Origin: CBDEGK01 sp965237855
GTDB taxonomy: Bacteria > Pseudomonadota > Gammaproteobacteria > Pseudomonadales > Halieaceae
Length of the DNA stretch: 64,000 bases
Assembly (NCBI GenBank): GCA_965237855.1
Contig: CBDEGK010000001.1
Coordinates: forward strand, 248,001-312,000
Direction of reading: 5' to 3'
Shown here in pieces: positions 35,886 to 43,987 of the stretch. Position numbers and translations under genes: made by a program. Below the pieces are notes generated by a model. That model worked only from the letters and a program-made list of their open reading frames with translations, made no database searches and was not told the origin of the DNA. Numbering within the stretch: position 1 is the first letter of the stretch; the number at the start of each line of letters is the position of its first letter.

Positions 35886-36904
35886 ACAGCAACTCCCAGC
35901 AGCTGGTCATAGGTACTCAGCGGATGCTGGAGACTTTCGATCGGGAGTGCCTGGGCATTGCTTCGCGGTTTGTCCTGAGCCACCAAGCGCTGCGCCAAAG
36001 GCAGCGGCATGAGGCTTAATCGCTCATGATCGAGCAATACCTGCGGCTTTTGGCCTGTTGTCCCGTGAATTCGCTGATGTGCAATGTCAGCGAGCCAATG
36101 ACCCACCTGCCCATTGGCTACCTCCACGTCCAGCGCCAGCCCGGATTGCTTCAGTGACGCGGCCAGTGGTGTGATAAAACTACCTTTAAGATAACCGTTG
36201 AATCGCTCGACTTTGCCCTTGGTCTTAGCACGGTAGGGCCGACAGGCGCGCAATCTAAAACCATTATCACGAGCCATGTTCAACAAACTGGCGTTCCACC
36301 GATGTTTCCCGGCACCAAAGGCGTCTCGCTCAATCATGATGCACTTGGCATTATCGAATAGCAGTTCCTCAGGCACGCCTCCAAAGTAGTGTAACGCACC
36401 TTCAATACCCGCTAACCAATCCTCCTGCCGTTCGTATTGACTGAATCGTACGTAGGTTGCTCGACTGTATCCCAGGGTGGCAACGAAGGCCTTAAGCCTA
36501 TTTCTGCCTCGCCGAATCGTCGTGAAATCTACCTGTAACTGCTGGCCAGGCGGTGTCTCAAAGCGAACGACTGGATCTTTCGCCTTCGGCTTAAATTGTC
36601 GGAGATAATCTCTCAGAATACCTTCTTTGCCTTGGTAGCCTCGCGCCAGAATCTCTCGAAACAAGACTGTCGCCGGTATCCAATAGGGTTTCGCTGCCTC
36701 GATACGCTCTCCTAAATAGGGTTTGAACGAGTCCAGTTTAGACGGCCTTTTCTCGCGCTGAGAATAGCGAGGTGTTTTGGCAGCATCGCGCAGATAACGA
36801 CGTACGGTATTGCGTGATAGGTTCATTTCTTTGGCGATACTGCGGATGCTCGTCCCTTGTCGATGTAAAACGTGTATGTCCACTAATTGCTCCTGATTCA
36901 ACAT
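35882..36904 (-). CDS. istA: IS21-family transposase IstA
   Basis: A 340-residue DDE transposase. N-terminal helix-turn-helix (IHVLHRQGTSIRSIAKEM and LSRNTVRRYLRD), then an RNase H-like core with the catalytic Asp in QLQVDFTTIRR, the second Asp in ELLFDNAKC and the Glu in KGKVERFNGYLK. At 340 residues it belongs to the shorter IS21 subgroup. Nothing suggests inactivation. Confidence 0.95.
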   Translation of the reverse strand: MLNQEQLVDIHVLHRQGTSIRSIAKEMNLSRNTVRRYLRDAAKTPRYSQREKRPSKLDSFKPYLGERIEAAKPYWIPATVLFREILARGYQGKEGILRDYLRQFKPKAKDPVVRFETPPGQQLQVDFTTIRRGRNRLKAFVATLGYSRATYVRFSQYERQEDWLAGIEGALHYFGGVPEELLFDNAKCIMIERDAFGAGKHRWNASLLNMARDNGFRLRACRPYRAKTKGKVERFNGYLKGSFITPLAASLKQSGLALDVEVANGQVGHWLADIAHQRIHGTTGQKPQVLLDHERLSLMPLPLAQRLVAQDKPRSNAQALPIESLQHPLSTYDQLLGVAV

Positions 36905-37009
36905 CTCATTTACACCGCCTCTCTCTTGATTGAAATTGGCGGTAATTGTGCCTCAGGTGGGTCAGTTTTAAATTGTCGCTAGTGGGTCAGTTTTACACTG
37001 CTGGTGACA

Positions 37010-37015
37010 GCCAAT
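37010..37015. repeat. Target site duplication GCCAAT, right copy
   Basis: Second copy of the 6-base duplication. Its two codons (Ala-Asn) are the same as those at the end of the 5' carbamoylase fragment. Confidence 0.9.
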
Positions 37016-37495
37016 GCTCACTCACCCGCCTGTGGCACCGTTGGTTTCATGCAGGTGTTTCCCAATTCACGCAATACCATTCCCGGTCAGATCTCCATGG
37101 GTGTGGATCTGCGCCATCCGGATGATGAAGTGCTCAGTAGAATGGACAGGGAATTACAAGCCTACCTGGAGGAATTGCCGCAAACGGCCGATGTTGAGGT
37201 TTCACTGGACCCCTACTGGTACTATGCGCCGGTGGATTTTGACACTGATTGTATAGCGGCGGTCAGGGAGGGTGCTGAGGCACACGGCTACAGTAACATG
37301 GAAATTTTCGCCGGTGCGGGACACGATGCCTGCTACGTGGCTGACTTTGCGCCCACCAGTATGATTTTCACCCCGTGCAAGGACGGCATCAGCCACAATG
37401 AAATTGAAAGCACCAGCAAAGAAGAATGTACAGCGGGGTGCAATGTGCTGCTCCACGCTATGATGAAAATGGCGGTTGGAGCTGACGGCGGATAG
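37016..37495 (+). pseudogene. Carbamoylase-family amidase, 3' part after the IS
   Basis: The last 159 codons of the split enzyme, without its own start. It contains the substrate/dimer segment FPNSRNTIPGQISMGVDLRHP (anchor NSRNTIPGQI) and the C-terminal metal ligand region DGISHNEIES. Without the 5' part it cannot form the metal site. The frame is undamaged, which suggests the insertion is recent. RutR follows 111 bases downstream. Confidence 0.9.
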
Positions 37496-37606
37496 ATCTG
37501 CGCCACTGTTTCAGCCTGGTTGTAGCGCCTGGCTTGAGGCTATACAATTTTTGCCACCTGGACTCGTGCGCTGACGCACGCACAGGTTTTCTACGAGGGT
37601 AAGACA

Positions 37607-38236
37607 ATTACAAACAAAAAGGCTGAAGTTCGCGAGGTACACACCCGACGCATTATTGCAGCGGCGGAAGAAGTGTTTGCCCTGAAGGGTTTCAAAGGCG
37701 CAACAACTCAGGAAATTGCCGATAAAGCGGGTCTGCCGAAGGCAAACGTACATTACTATTTCAAGACCAAGAAAGATCTTTACAATACAGTGCTGGAAGA
37801 TGTCGTAGTGGTATGGAAGAAGGATGCGGATGCCTTTGATCAATCTGAAGACCCCAGCGTAGCGCTCGCCGAGTATATAAAAAGCAAAATGTTCCATTCC
37901 TTCACGCGGCCTTTTGGCTCGAAAGTGTGGGCCAATGAGATTATTCATGGGGCGCCGGTACTGGGTGACGAGAAGCTCAAAAAGTTTCTGGGCATCTGGG
38001 AGAAAAGGAAAACCATTCAAATCAAAAGGTGGATCAAGCAGGGGAAAATTCTCCCGGTTGACCCTCACTATTTGTTATTCATGATTTGGGCGACCACTCA
38101 GCACTATGCTGATTTCGAGCACCAGATTGGCGTGCTCAATGGCGATAAATCTTTGAGTAAAGCGCAGCAGGCAGAGGCCACCAGGAATGTGATAGCTATT
38201 ATTCTTCGCGGCATCGGCCTGGAGCCGGAGAACTAA
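37607..38236 (+). CDS. rutR: RutR-like TetR-family repressor of pyrimidine catabolism
   Basis: About 209 residues. The N-terminal HTH (RRIIAAAEEVFALKGFKG, TTQEIADKAGLPKANVHYYF) needs codons upstream of the GTG at 37673, yet no ATG, GTG or TTG is in frame back to the stop at 37535; ATT 37607 has GAGGG seven bases before it and is the best candidate. The C-terminal domain is like E. coli RutR (VDPHYLLFMIWATTQHYADF), whose ligands are uracil and thymine. Nine RutR-like boxes nearby support the assignment. No box was seen before its own gene. Confidence 0.88.
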   Translation: MTNKKAEVREVHTRRIIAAAEEVFALKGFKGATTQEIADKAGLPKANVHYYFKTKKDLYNTVLEDVVVVWKKDADAFDQSEDPSVALAEYIKSKMFHSFTRPFGSKVWANEIIHGAPVLGDEKLKKFLGIWEKRKTIQIKRWIKQGKILPVDPHYLLFMIWATTQHYADFEHQIGVLNGDKSLSKAQQAEATRNVIAIILRGIGLEPEN

Positions 38237-38253
38237 AGCCTGTAGCTGATCTC

Positions 38254-38703
38254 TCAGGCCCTCGACTGTATCAAATACAGTCCAGCCAGTAGCAAAACAC
38301 AGCCACCCGCTCTTGCTATATCCATGGCCCTTACCGGGGTATTAAACCAGCCGAAGTGGTCGGCGCAAATGGAGATCAGCATCTGGCCTACGAAGATGGC
38401 TAGGATGGTGCTTGCCACCCCGGCACGGGGTATGAGTACCAGTACCGTGGTGACATAGATAATTCCCAGTAAGCCACCGGTGTACAGATACCAGGGAATC
38501 TCGACGAGCGCCTGGCGTGCGGGGATCTTGACGCCAGAAAAGAGCATCAGAATCGCCAGGCTCACCATGGCAACCGAGAACGAGACGAAACTGGCCTGGA
38601 GCGGGTGGGGCAGGGATTTGCCCAGCTGAGCATTTACCATGCCCTGCAGCGCCAACAGCCCACCCACAACGAGCGCAATCAGTATCAATAGCTCGGTCTT
38701 CAT
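38254..38703 (-). CDS. DMT superfamily transporter, YdcZ type
   Basis: A 149-residue protein with five hydrophobic helices (LLILIALVVGGLLALQGMVNAQLG, anchored here by LALQGMVNAQLG; VSFSVAMVSLAILML; YTGGLLGIIYVTTVLVLI; GGCVLLLAGLYLIQ). The GxxxxxQGxxNAxLG start is typical of the YdcZ half-size drug/metabolite transporters. It is last in the reverse operon with dihydropyrimidinase and the LLM flavoprotein (18 bases between), so export or uptake of a pyrimidine-pathway compound is plausible. Confidence 0.85.
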   Translation of the reverse strand: MKTELLILIALVVGGLLALQGMVNAQLGKSLPHPLQASFVSFSVAMVSLAILMLFSGVKIPARQALVEIPWYLYTGGLLGIIYVTTVLVLIPRAGVASTILAIFVGQMLISICADHFGWFNTPVRAMDIARAGGCVLLLAGLYLIQSRA

Positions 38704-38722
38704 AACGAGACTCCTCAGCGAC

Positions 38723-39724
38723 TCAGGAGAAGTGTGGAATCACGTTTTCGGCGTACTCCGCGATGATCTGCTCTTCCTGTCCGTTATCCAGATAGATATT
38801 GAACTGGGTGACACCACAATCTTCCAGTTCCCGAATTTTGGCGATATGGTCCTCGGCCTGTCCCAGCACACAGAAGCTTTCGACGATCTCGGGAGTGATG
38901 AAATCCAGATACGGATTGCTGCTCTGGCCATGTTTGGAGTAGTCGTAACCACGGCGATTTTCGATATAGGACGTCAGGCTATCCGGTACCAGCCCGCTGT
39001 CAGTGCCGTACTTCTCAACAATATCAGCTACGTGATTGCCGACCATGGCCGGAAACCACTTGGTTTTTTCAATACAGGATTCTTTGTCGCCAAAGTAAGC
39101 CGGCGCTGCTGCCATGACCTGGTAATTGGACATATCTCTACCAGCTGCTTCACCAGCGCTGAGCGCTTGATCGGCAAACCATTTACACAGCGATGGATCC
39201 GCGATTTGCAGGATGACACCATCGCCAATTTCACCGGCGGCCTTCAGTGCCTTGGGCCCATAGGCTCCAATCCAGACGGGTAATTCATAACCGTCAGCCC
39301 AGGGCAGCTGCACCGGCTCTGGGCAGTCGCCATAGGAGACTTCCTCGCCGCGGATCATGGCCTTAACCTTATGGGTGAACTCGGTCATGCGGGCTATTGT
39401 GGCGGGTTTTTTCCCCATCACACGTACCGAACTATCACCTCGACCCAGCCCCATATCTATTCGACCACCACTTTGTTTTGCCAGGCTGCCGAACAAGCTC
39501 GCTGTGAGGGACCAGTCCCGAGCCAGGGGGTTGGTAACACAGGGCCCGAAGCGCATTTTGGTGGTGTGTTCCATGCACATGGCTATTGCCGGGTAGCACT
39601 CTCGCCACAAGATGTGAGAGTCGTAGAACCAGCAGTGGGTGAAGCCGGCCGCTTCGGCCTGTCTCACCAGGTAGCGGGCCCGATCGGGGCTGACAAAGCC
39701 CTTAAAACAAATTGCGAAATCCAT
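38723..39724 (-). CDS. LLM-class flavin/F420-dependent oxidoreductase (CPS_4043-like)
   Basis: A 333-residue luciferase-like TIM-barrel flavoprotein. ATG 39724 with GGAG seven bases upstream is chosen; the open frame extends into the preceding gene. Motifs: MDFAICFKGFVSPDRARYLV, EAAGFTHCWFYDSHILW, RFGPCVTNPLARDW and DMGLGRGDSSVRVMGKKP. These fit the family typified by Colwellia CPS_4043, whose cofactor (F420 or FMN) in Proteobacteria is not established. It lies 11 bases after dihydropyrimidinase in the same reverse operon under RutR-like boxes. A role in pyrimidine ring reduction or oxidation is a hypothesis. Confidence 0.82.
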   Translation of the reverse strand: MDFAICFKGFVSPDRARYLVRQAEAAGFTHCWFYDSHILWRECYPAIAMCMEHTTKMRFGPCVTNPLARDWSLTASLFGSLAKQSGGRIDMGLGRGDSSVRVMGKKPATIARMTEFTHKVKAMIRGEEVSYGDCPEPVQLPWADGYELPVWIGAYGPKALKAAGEIGDGVILQIADPSLCKWFADQALSAGEAAGRDMSNYQVMAAAPAYFGDKESCIEKTKWFPAMVGNHVADIVEKYGTDSGLVPDSLTSYIENRRGYDYSKHGQSSNPYLDFITPEIVESFCVLGQAEDHIAKIRELEDCGVTQFNIYLDNGQEEQIIAEYAENVIPHFS

Positions 39725-39735
39725 AGTAGTACTCC

Positions 39736-41175
39736 TTACCTGATAACTGGTTGTGGCTTGTTTGCTGCGGCTGTTTTTTGCAGCACTTCGTATACCGGTG
39801 GGTAGGCGGGTCGCTCTATGTAACGGCCGGCACCCTTTTCCGCGTTGAGCTGGCCGTCTTTCCATACCACCTTGCCGCGTGAGATTGTGTGGCTGGGTAT
39901 ACCCTTGACCGTCTTGCCCTCAAAGATATTAAAATCGACGGTGGAGTGATGCGTGCTGGCAGATATCGTGCGCGTTCCCTCGGGGTCCCAGACCACGAGG
40001 TCGGCATCCGCCCCCACCTCAACGGCTCCTTTTCTGGGATACATATTGAAGATCTTGGCGCTGTTGGTAGAGGTTACCGCCACAAATTCGTTCATTGACA
40101 GCTTGCCGGTGCCCACACCTTCATGCCACATCACTGACATACGATCTTCCACCCCAGCCGTACCATTGGGAATCAGGGTGAAATCCTCAGCTCCCGCCGC
40201 CTTTTGCTCAGCACAGAAAACACAGTGATCGGTTGCGGTGGTTTGCAGGTTGCCGGTTTGTAGGCCACGCCAGAGTGCCTCCTGGTGACCCTTGGGCCGA
40301 AATGGCGGGCTCATTACATGTGCGGCCGCTCGTTCCCAGTTCTTATCCCGATACACGCTGTCATCCAGCAACAGGTGGCCAGTCAGGCATTCACCGAATA
40401 CGCGGTGCCCCTGGTTGCGTGCGTAAATGATGGAATCCAGTGCATCTTTGGTTGACACATGAACCAGGTAAATAGGGGTATTCAGCGCCTGGGCAATTTT
40501 GATGGCGCGATTTGCCGCTTCGCCCTCAACTTCCGGCGGACGCGAGAGTGGGTGCCCTTCAGGCCCGGTGATTCCCATCCCCAGTATTTTCTTCTGCAGG
40601 TGATAAACCAGCTCACCGTTCTCGGCGTGCACAGTGGGTATGGCACCCAATTCCAGACAGCGGGAGAAGCTCGGCACCAGAGTGTCATCTGGTGCCATGA
40701 TGGCGCCTTTGTACGCCATGAAGTGTTTGAAGCTGTTGACACCATGCTTCTCCACCAGGGTGCCCATATCCTCGTAAACGCTCTCGTCCCACCAGGTAAC
40801 GGCAACATGAAAGCTATAGTCTGCCGCCGAGCTTTCGGCCCAACCTCGCCATATGTGGAATGCATCAAGCAAGCGCTGCTGCGGGTCGGGAATGACGAAG
40901 TCAATGATGGTGGTGGTGCCGCCGGCCAGGCCAGAAGCGGTGCCGGTGAAGAAATCATCGCAGGCGACCGTGCCCATGAATGGCAGCTGCATGTGGGTGT
41001 GGGGATCAATGCCGCCGGGCATAACATACTGCCCACCGGCATCGATTGTTTCGGTATTCGCCGGAACGTCCAGATCAGTCCCCACCGCCTGAATAATGCC
41101 GTCGCTTAACAATACATCGCCACGATAGGTGTCATCGTGCGTAATAATAGTTCCACCTTTGATAAGTATGGACAT
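39736..41175 (-). CDS. Dihydropyrimidinase / D-hydantoinase
   Basis: A 479-residue cyclic amidohydrolase that opens dihydrouracil or dihydrothymine to N-carbamoyl-beta-amino acids. ATG 41175 is preceded by GGAGGAG. Metal motifs: GGIDPHTHMQLPF (HxH) near residue 58, the carbamylated Lys in SFKHFMAYKGAIM near residue 150, His in PTVHAENGE and in YLVHVSTKDALD, and the Asp in TTATDHCVF. Length and motifs are those of DHPase/hydantoinase (HyuA/PydB type). It heads a reverse operon from RutR-like boxes shared with the divergent NCS1 permease. Confidence 0.95.
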   Translation of the reverse strand: MSILIKGGTIITHDDTYRGDVLLSDGIIQAVGTDLDVPANTETIDAGGQYVMPGGIDPHTHMQLPFMGTVACDDFFTGTASGLAGGTTTIIDFVIPDPQQRLLDAFHIWRGWAESSAADYSFHVAVTWWDESVYEDMGTLVEKHGVNSFKHFMAYKGAIMAPDDTLVPSFSRCLELGAIPTVHAENGELVYHLQKKILGMGITGPEGHPLSRPPEVEGEAANRAIKIAQALNTPIYLVHVSTKDALDSIIYARNQGHRVFGECLTGHLLLDDSVYRDKNWERAAAHVMSPPFRPKGHQEALWRGLQTGNLQTTATDHCVFCAEQKAAGAEDFTLIPNGTAGVEDRMSVMWHEGVGTGKLSMNEFVAVTSTNSAKIFNMYPRKGAVEVGADADLVVWDPEGTRTISASTHHSTVDFNIFEGKTVKGIPSHTISRGKVVWKDGQLNAEKGAGRYIERPAYPPVYEVLQKTAAANKPQPVIR

Positions 41176-41234
41176 AGCTGCTCCTCCGGAGGTTGGCTGA
41201 GATTCATGGCGCCTCAAAAACTGACATTTACAAC

Positions 41235-41250
41235 TTGACTAAATGGTCAG
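41235..41250. promoter_or_regulatory. RutR-like operator B1
   Basis: TTGACTAAATGGTCAG lies 60 bases upstream of the dihydropyrimidinase start, in the region shared with the divergent permease. Confidence 0.75.
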
Positions 41251-41270
41251 CATGCGTATCCTAGGTCGAC

Positions 41271-41286
41271 CTGATCAGTTAGTCAA
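41271..41286. promoter_or_regulatory. RutR-like operator B2
   Basis: CTGATCAGTTAGTCAA (reverse strand TTGACTAACTGATCAG) lies 36 bases from B1, centre to centre, and 131 bases before the permease start. The pair could control both divergent units. Confidence 0.65.
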
Positions 41287-41416
41287 GATTATTTGGCTGC
41301 TAATTTGAGTTGCCGGTACTATACCTGGGCATTGATACCAGGAAGCGGTGAACTGCTAGACTCAAAGTCGGCAGTACCAAGCCGAGTGAGCTTGAATCAT
41401 TAAAACGAGAATAAAT

Positions 41417-42919
41417 ATGCAATCACCTAGTCAACACGTAGAGCTTCCCTCTGGGGCTGAGGATTATCTGTGGAATGAAGATTTGGCGCCCACCTCGGAG
41501 GAGCAGCGCACCTGGAACTGGGTGAATATCGCAGCGCTGTGGGTTGGAATGGTCATCTGTGTTCCGGCCTATTTATTGGCATCGGGGCTTATCGCCGAAG
41601 GCATGAATTGGTGGCAAGCCATATTAACGGTGTTTCTTGGTAACTTTATCGTGATGATCCCCATGCTTTTGATCGGTCATGCCGGCGCCAAGTATGGCGT
41701 TCCTTTCCCGGTGTTACTGCGAGCTTCCTTCGGTACTGTCGGTGCACGTTTGCCCGGTGTGCTGCGTGGGTTGGTAGCCTGCGGCTGGTTTGGCATTCAA
41801 ACCTGGGTGGGTGGCTCGGCGATTTATCAGATCGTGAATGGATTGTCGGGCTCCATGTTTGTTGGCACGCCGCTGCCATTTCTGGATATTGATGTTGCCC
41901 AGCTGGTTTGCTTCCTGTCTTTTTGGGCGATTCAGGTATTTTTCATTATGCGCGGTATGGAGTCGATCCGCTGGTTAGAAACACTGGCCGCACCCGTGCT
42001 ATTGGCTATATGCCTGGCAATGTTGTACTGGGCCTACGTCAGCGCAGATGGATTTGATGCCATGTTTGCCAAGCCCTCTGCCTTTGTCGCTGGCGGTGCG
42101 AGAGAAGGTGAGTTCTGGCGGGTGTTCCTTCCGGGGGTGACGGCTATGGTCGGCTTCTGGTCGACGCTGTGTCTGAATATTCCTGATTTCACCCGCTTTG
42201 CCAGAAGCCAGAAAGACCAGGTGATTGGCCAGGCACTGGGCTTGCCCTTGCCCATGGCGTTGCTGGCTTTCATCAGTGTCGCTGTGACCATGGCAACAGT
42301 GGTAGTTTTCGGTGTGGAAATCTGGGATCCGCTGGAAATCGCCGGCCGCCTTGGTGGTGGTGCCGCTCTTCTGGGACTGTGCATGTTGATAGTCGCCACC
42401 TTGACCACCAACCTGGCGGCCAATGTGGTGGCTCCTGCCAATGGTTTTTGCAATCTGGCGCCACACAAAATTTCCTTCAGGCTCGGCGGCCTGATTACTG
42501 CGGGTCTGGGTATCGCTATGATGCCCTGGAAGTTGATGGAATCTGCAGGTGCTTACCTGTTTGTCTGGCTGGTAGGCTACTCCTCCTTGCTGGGGCCTAT
42601 TGCCGGCATTCTGATTACCGACTATTTCTTCATCCGCAAATGTCACCTTGAGCTGGACGATCTATATCAGCGCGGGAAAATCTATGAGTACAGACAGGGC
42701 TGGAATCCTGTTGCGCTGGTGGCGCTCGGGCTCGGCATCGCACCCAATATTCTCGGCTTTCTCCACGCGGCAGGTGCACTTGATACGGTGCCGGTCCTGT
42801 TCGAGAGAATTTATGACAATGCCTGGTTTGTGGGGGCCATTGTTTCCAGCGTGAGCTACTACCTGCTCATGCGCAAAACCGTTTACGGCCACATACGTGG
42901 CGAGATGGCCGAGGCCTAG
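41417..42919 (+). CDS. NCS1-family nucleobase:cation symporter
   Basis: A 500-residue inner-membrane permease with about 12 helices. The N-terminal NEDLAPTSEEQRTWNWVNIAALWVGM matches the NCS1 signature (anchor NEDLAPTSEEQRTW), and later GAKYGVPFPVLLRASFG and LNIPDFTRFARSQKDQ (anchor NIPDFTRFAR) are typical of uracil, allantoin and hydantoin permeases such as PucI or Mhp1. Placed across RutR-like boxes from dihydropyrimidinase, uracil/thymine or a reduced or hydantoin-type derivative is the likely substrate. Confidence 0.92.
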   Translation: MQSPSQHVELPSGAEDYLWNEDLAPTSEEQRTWNWVNIAALWVGMVICVPAYLLASGLIAEGMNWWQAILTVFLGNFIVMIPMLLIGHAGAKYGVPFPVLLRASFGTVGARLPGVLRGLVACGWFGIQTWVGGSAIYQIVNGLSGSMFVGTPLPFLDIDVAQLVCFLSFWAIQVFFIMRGMESIRWLETLAAPVLLAICLAMLYWAYVSADGFDAMFAKPSAFVAGGAREGEFWRVFLPGVTAMVGFWSTLCLNIPDFTRFARSQKDQVIGQALGLPLPMALLAFISVAVTMATVVVFGVEIWDPLEIAGRLGGGAALLGLCMLIVATLTTNLAANVVAPANGFCNLAPHKISFRLGGLITAGLGIAMMPWKLMESAGAYLFVWLVGYSSLLGPIAGILITDYFFIRKCHLELDDLYQRGKIYEYRQGWNPVALVALGLGIAPNILGFLHAAGALDTVPVLFERIYDNAWFVGAIVSSVSYYLLMRKTVYGHIRGEMAEA

Positions 42920-42934
42920 CAGTAGCACAAAATT

Positions 42935-42950
42935 CTGATCATATAGTCAA
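42935..42950. promoter_or_regulatory. RutR-like operator C
   Basis: CTGATCATATAGTCAA (reverse strand TTGACTATATGATCAG) ends 21 bases before the nitrilase-type gene. It is a weaker match, but keeps the palindrome and spacing. Confidence 0.6.
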
Positions 42951-42971
42951 CTAGCACTACAGGAGATGGGT

Positions 42972-43844
42972 ATGTCAAAAGTCAAAGTAGGTCTCATACA
43001 GCTTGGTTTGAATGCGGATACTTCGCTGAGTCCCGACGAGATAAGGGACAGCATGCTGGAAGGTCATGCGCCGTATATTGAGCAGGCGGCCAGCGCGGGG
43101 GTGCAGGTTCTGTGTTTTCAGGAGGTTTTTACACAGCCATACTTTTGCCCGAGTCAGGATAAAAGGTGGTACGCCGCCGCCGAGTCGATTCCGGATGGAC
43201 ATACTACGAGACTGATGCAGGAAGTTGCCAAAAAGCATCAAATGGTCATCGTGGTACCTATCTACGAGGAGGCACTGCCGGGTGTTTATTACAACACGGC
43301 CGCCGTTATAGACGCGGACGGTTCGTATTTGGGCAAGTATCGAAAAACGCACATACCGCAAGTCTCCGGGTTCTGGGAGAAATTCTTCTTCAAGCCGGGG
43401 GCGTCTGACTGGCCAGTATTCAAAACGGCCTACCTCAACCTGGGTGTCTACATCTGCTATGACCGGCATTTCCCTGAGGGTTGGCGTGCGTTGGCGCTGC
43501 GCGGTGCTGAGTATATTGTCAATCCATCGGCGACTGTAGCCGGGGTTTCAGAGTATTTGTGGAAACTGGAACAACCGGCCGCTGCCGCTGCGAGCGGGGT
43601 CTACATCGGCGCGATCAACCGGGTGGGTACGGAGGCGCCGTGGGATCTTGGCGAGTTTTATGGTCAGAGCTATGTCGTCAACCCTCGCGGAGACATCGAG
43701 GCGATTGCCAGCCGCGATCAGGACGAGTTGTTAATCCACGAAATCGATCTGAATCAGGTACGTGAGGCACGTGATCAATGGCAATTTCTGCGTGATCGTC
43801 GCCCGGATACCTACGCCGTACTAACCGATCTGGAAACAAACTAA
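42972..43844 (+). CDS. Beta-ureidopropionase / N-carbamoyl amidase of the nitrilase superfamily
   Basis: A 290-residue C-N hydrolase. Two ATGs are close; 42972 is chosen because AGGAG lies six bases before it. Catalytic triad: Glu in LCFQEVFTQPYF near residue 47, Lys in KYRKTHIPQVSGFWEKFFF (anchor RKTHIPQ) near 118, and Cys in VYICYDRHFPEGWR near 159. The sequence is like eukaryotic beta-ureidopropionase and bacterial N-carbamoylputrescine amidase. It would convert N-carbamoyl-beta-alanine to beta-alanine, ammonia and CO2, the step also served by the split carbamoylase at 34255. Confidence 0.9.
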   Translation: MSKVKVGLIQLGLNADTSLSPDEIRDSMLEGHAPYIEQAASAGVQVLCFQEVFTQPYFCPSQDKRWYAAAESIPDGHTTRLMQEVAKKHQMVIVVPIYEEALPGVYYNTAAVIDADGSYLGKYRKTHIPQVSGFWEKFFFKPGASDWPVFKTAYLNLGVYICYDRHFPEGWRALALRGAEYIVNPSATVAGVSEYLWKLEQPAAAAASGVYIGAINRVGTEAPWDLGEFYGQSYVVNPRGDIEAIASRDQDELLIHEIDLNQVREARDQWQFLRDRRPDTYAVLTDLETN

Positions 43845-43894
43845 GCCAAAAATGGCCGCTCTTTCAAAAGGGCCAAAATTACGACACTTAGTAC

Positions 43895-43910
43895 TTGACC
43901 AGATGGACAG
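43895..43910. promoter_or_regulatory. RutR-like operator D1
   Basis: TTGACCAGATGGACAG lies about 78 bases before the first TonB-dependent receptor gene; one of a pair. Confidence 0.75.
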
Positions 43911-43930
43911 GATGAAATAGCATCCACGAC

Positions 43931-43946
43931 CTGTCCATTTGGTCAG
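43931..43946. promoter_or_regulatory. RutR-like operator D2
   Basis: CTGTCCATTTGGTCAG, 36 bases from D1 centre to centre, 41 bases before the receptor start. The same 34-36-base pair spacing occurs at A and B. Confidence 0.72.
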
Positions 43947-43987
43947 GAATACACAGACAAGACCATCAGTAAGCAGGGGAAACCAGA

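Larger units (their letters stand above)
35017..37009 (-). mobile_element. IS21-family insertion sequence, complete, 1993 bp
   Basis: A complete IS21-family element with istA and istB on the reverse strand. The ends are 28-bp inverted repeats, 35017-35044 and 36982-37009, both beginning TGTCA[A/C]CAGCAGT and matching at 24 of 28 positions. Additional CTGACCCACC-type subterminal repeats lie at each end (about 35036 and 35069; about 36952 and 36981 in reverse), as is usual for IS21 transposase binding. Flanked by GCCAAT duplications. Both genes look intact, so the element may still be active. Confidence 0.95.

Noticed and set aside
37496..37606. RutR box before the rutR gene itself (autoregulation)
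   Set aside because: No palindrome of the TTGACyAnnTGGwCAG type is present in this interval.
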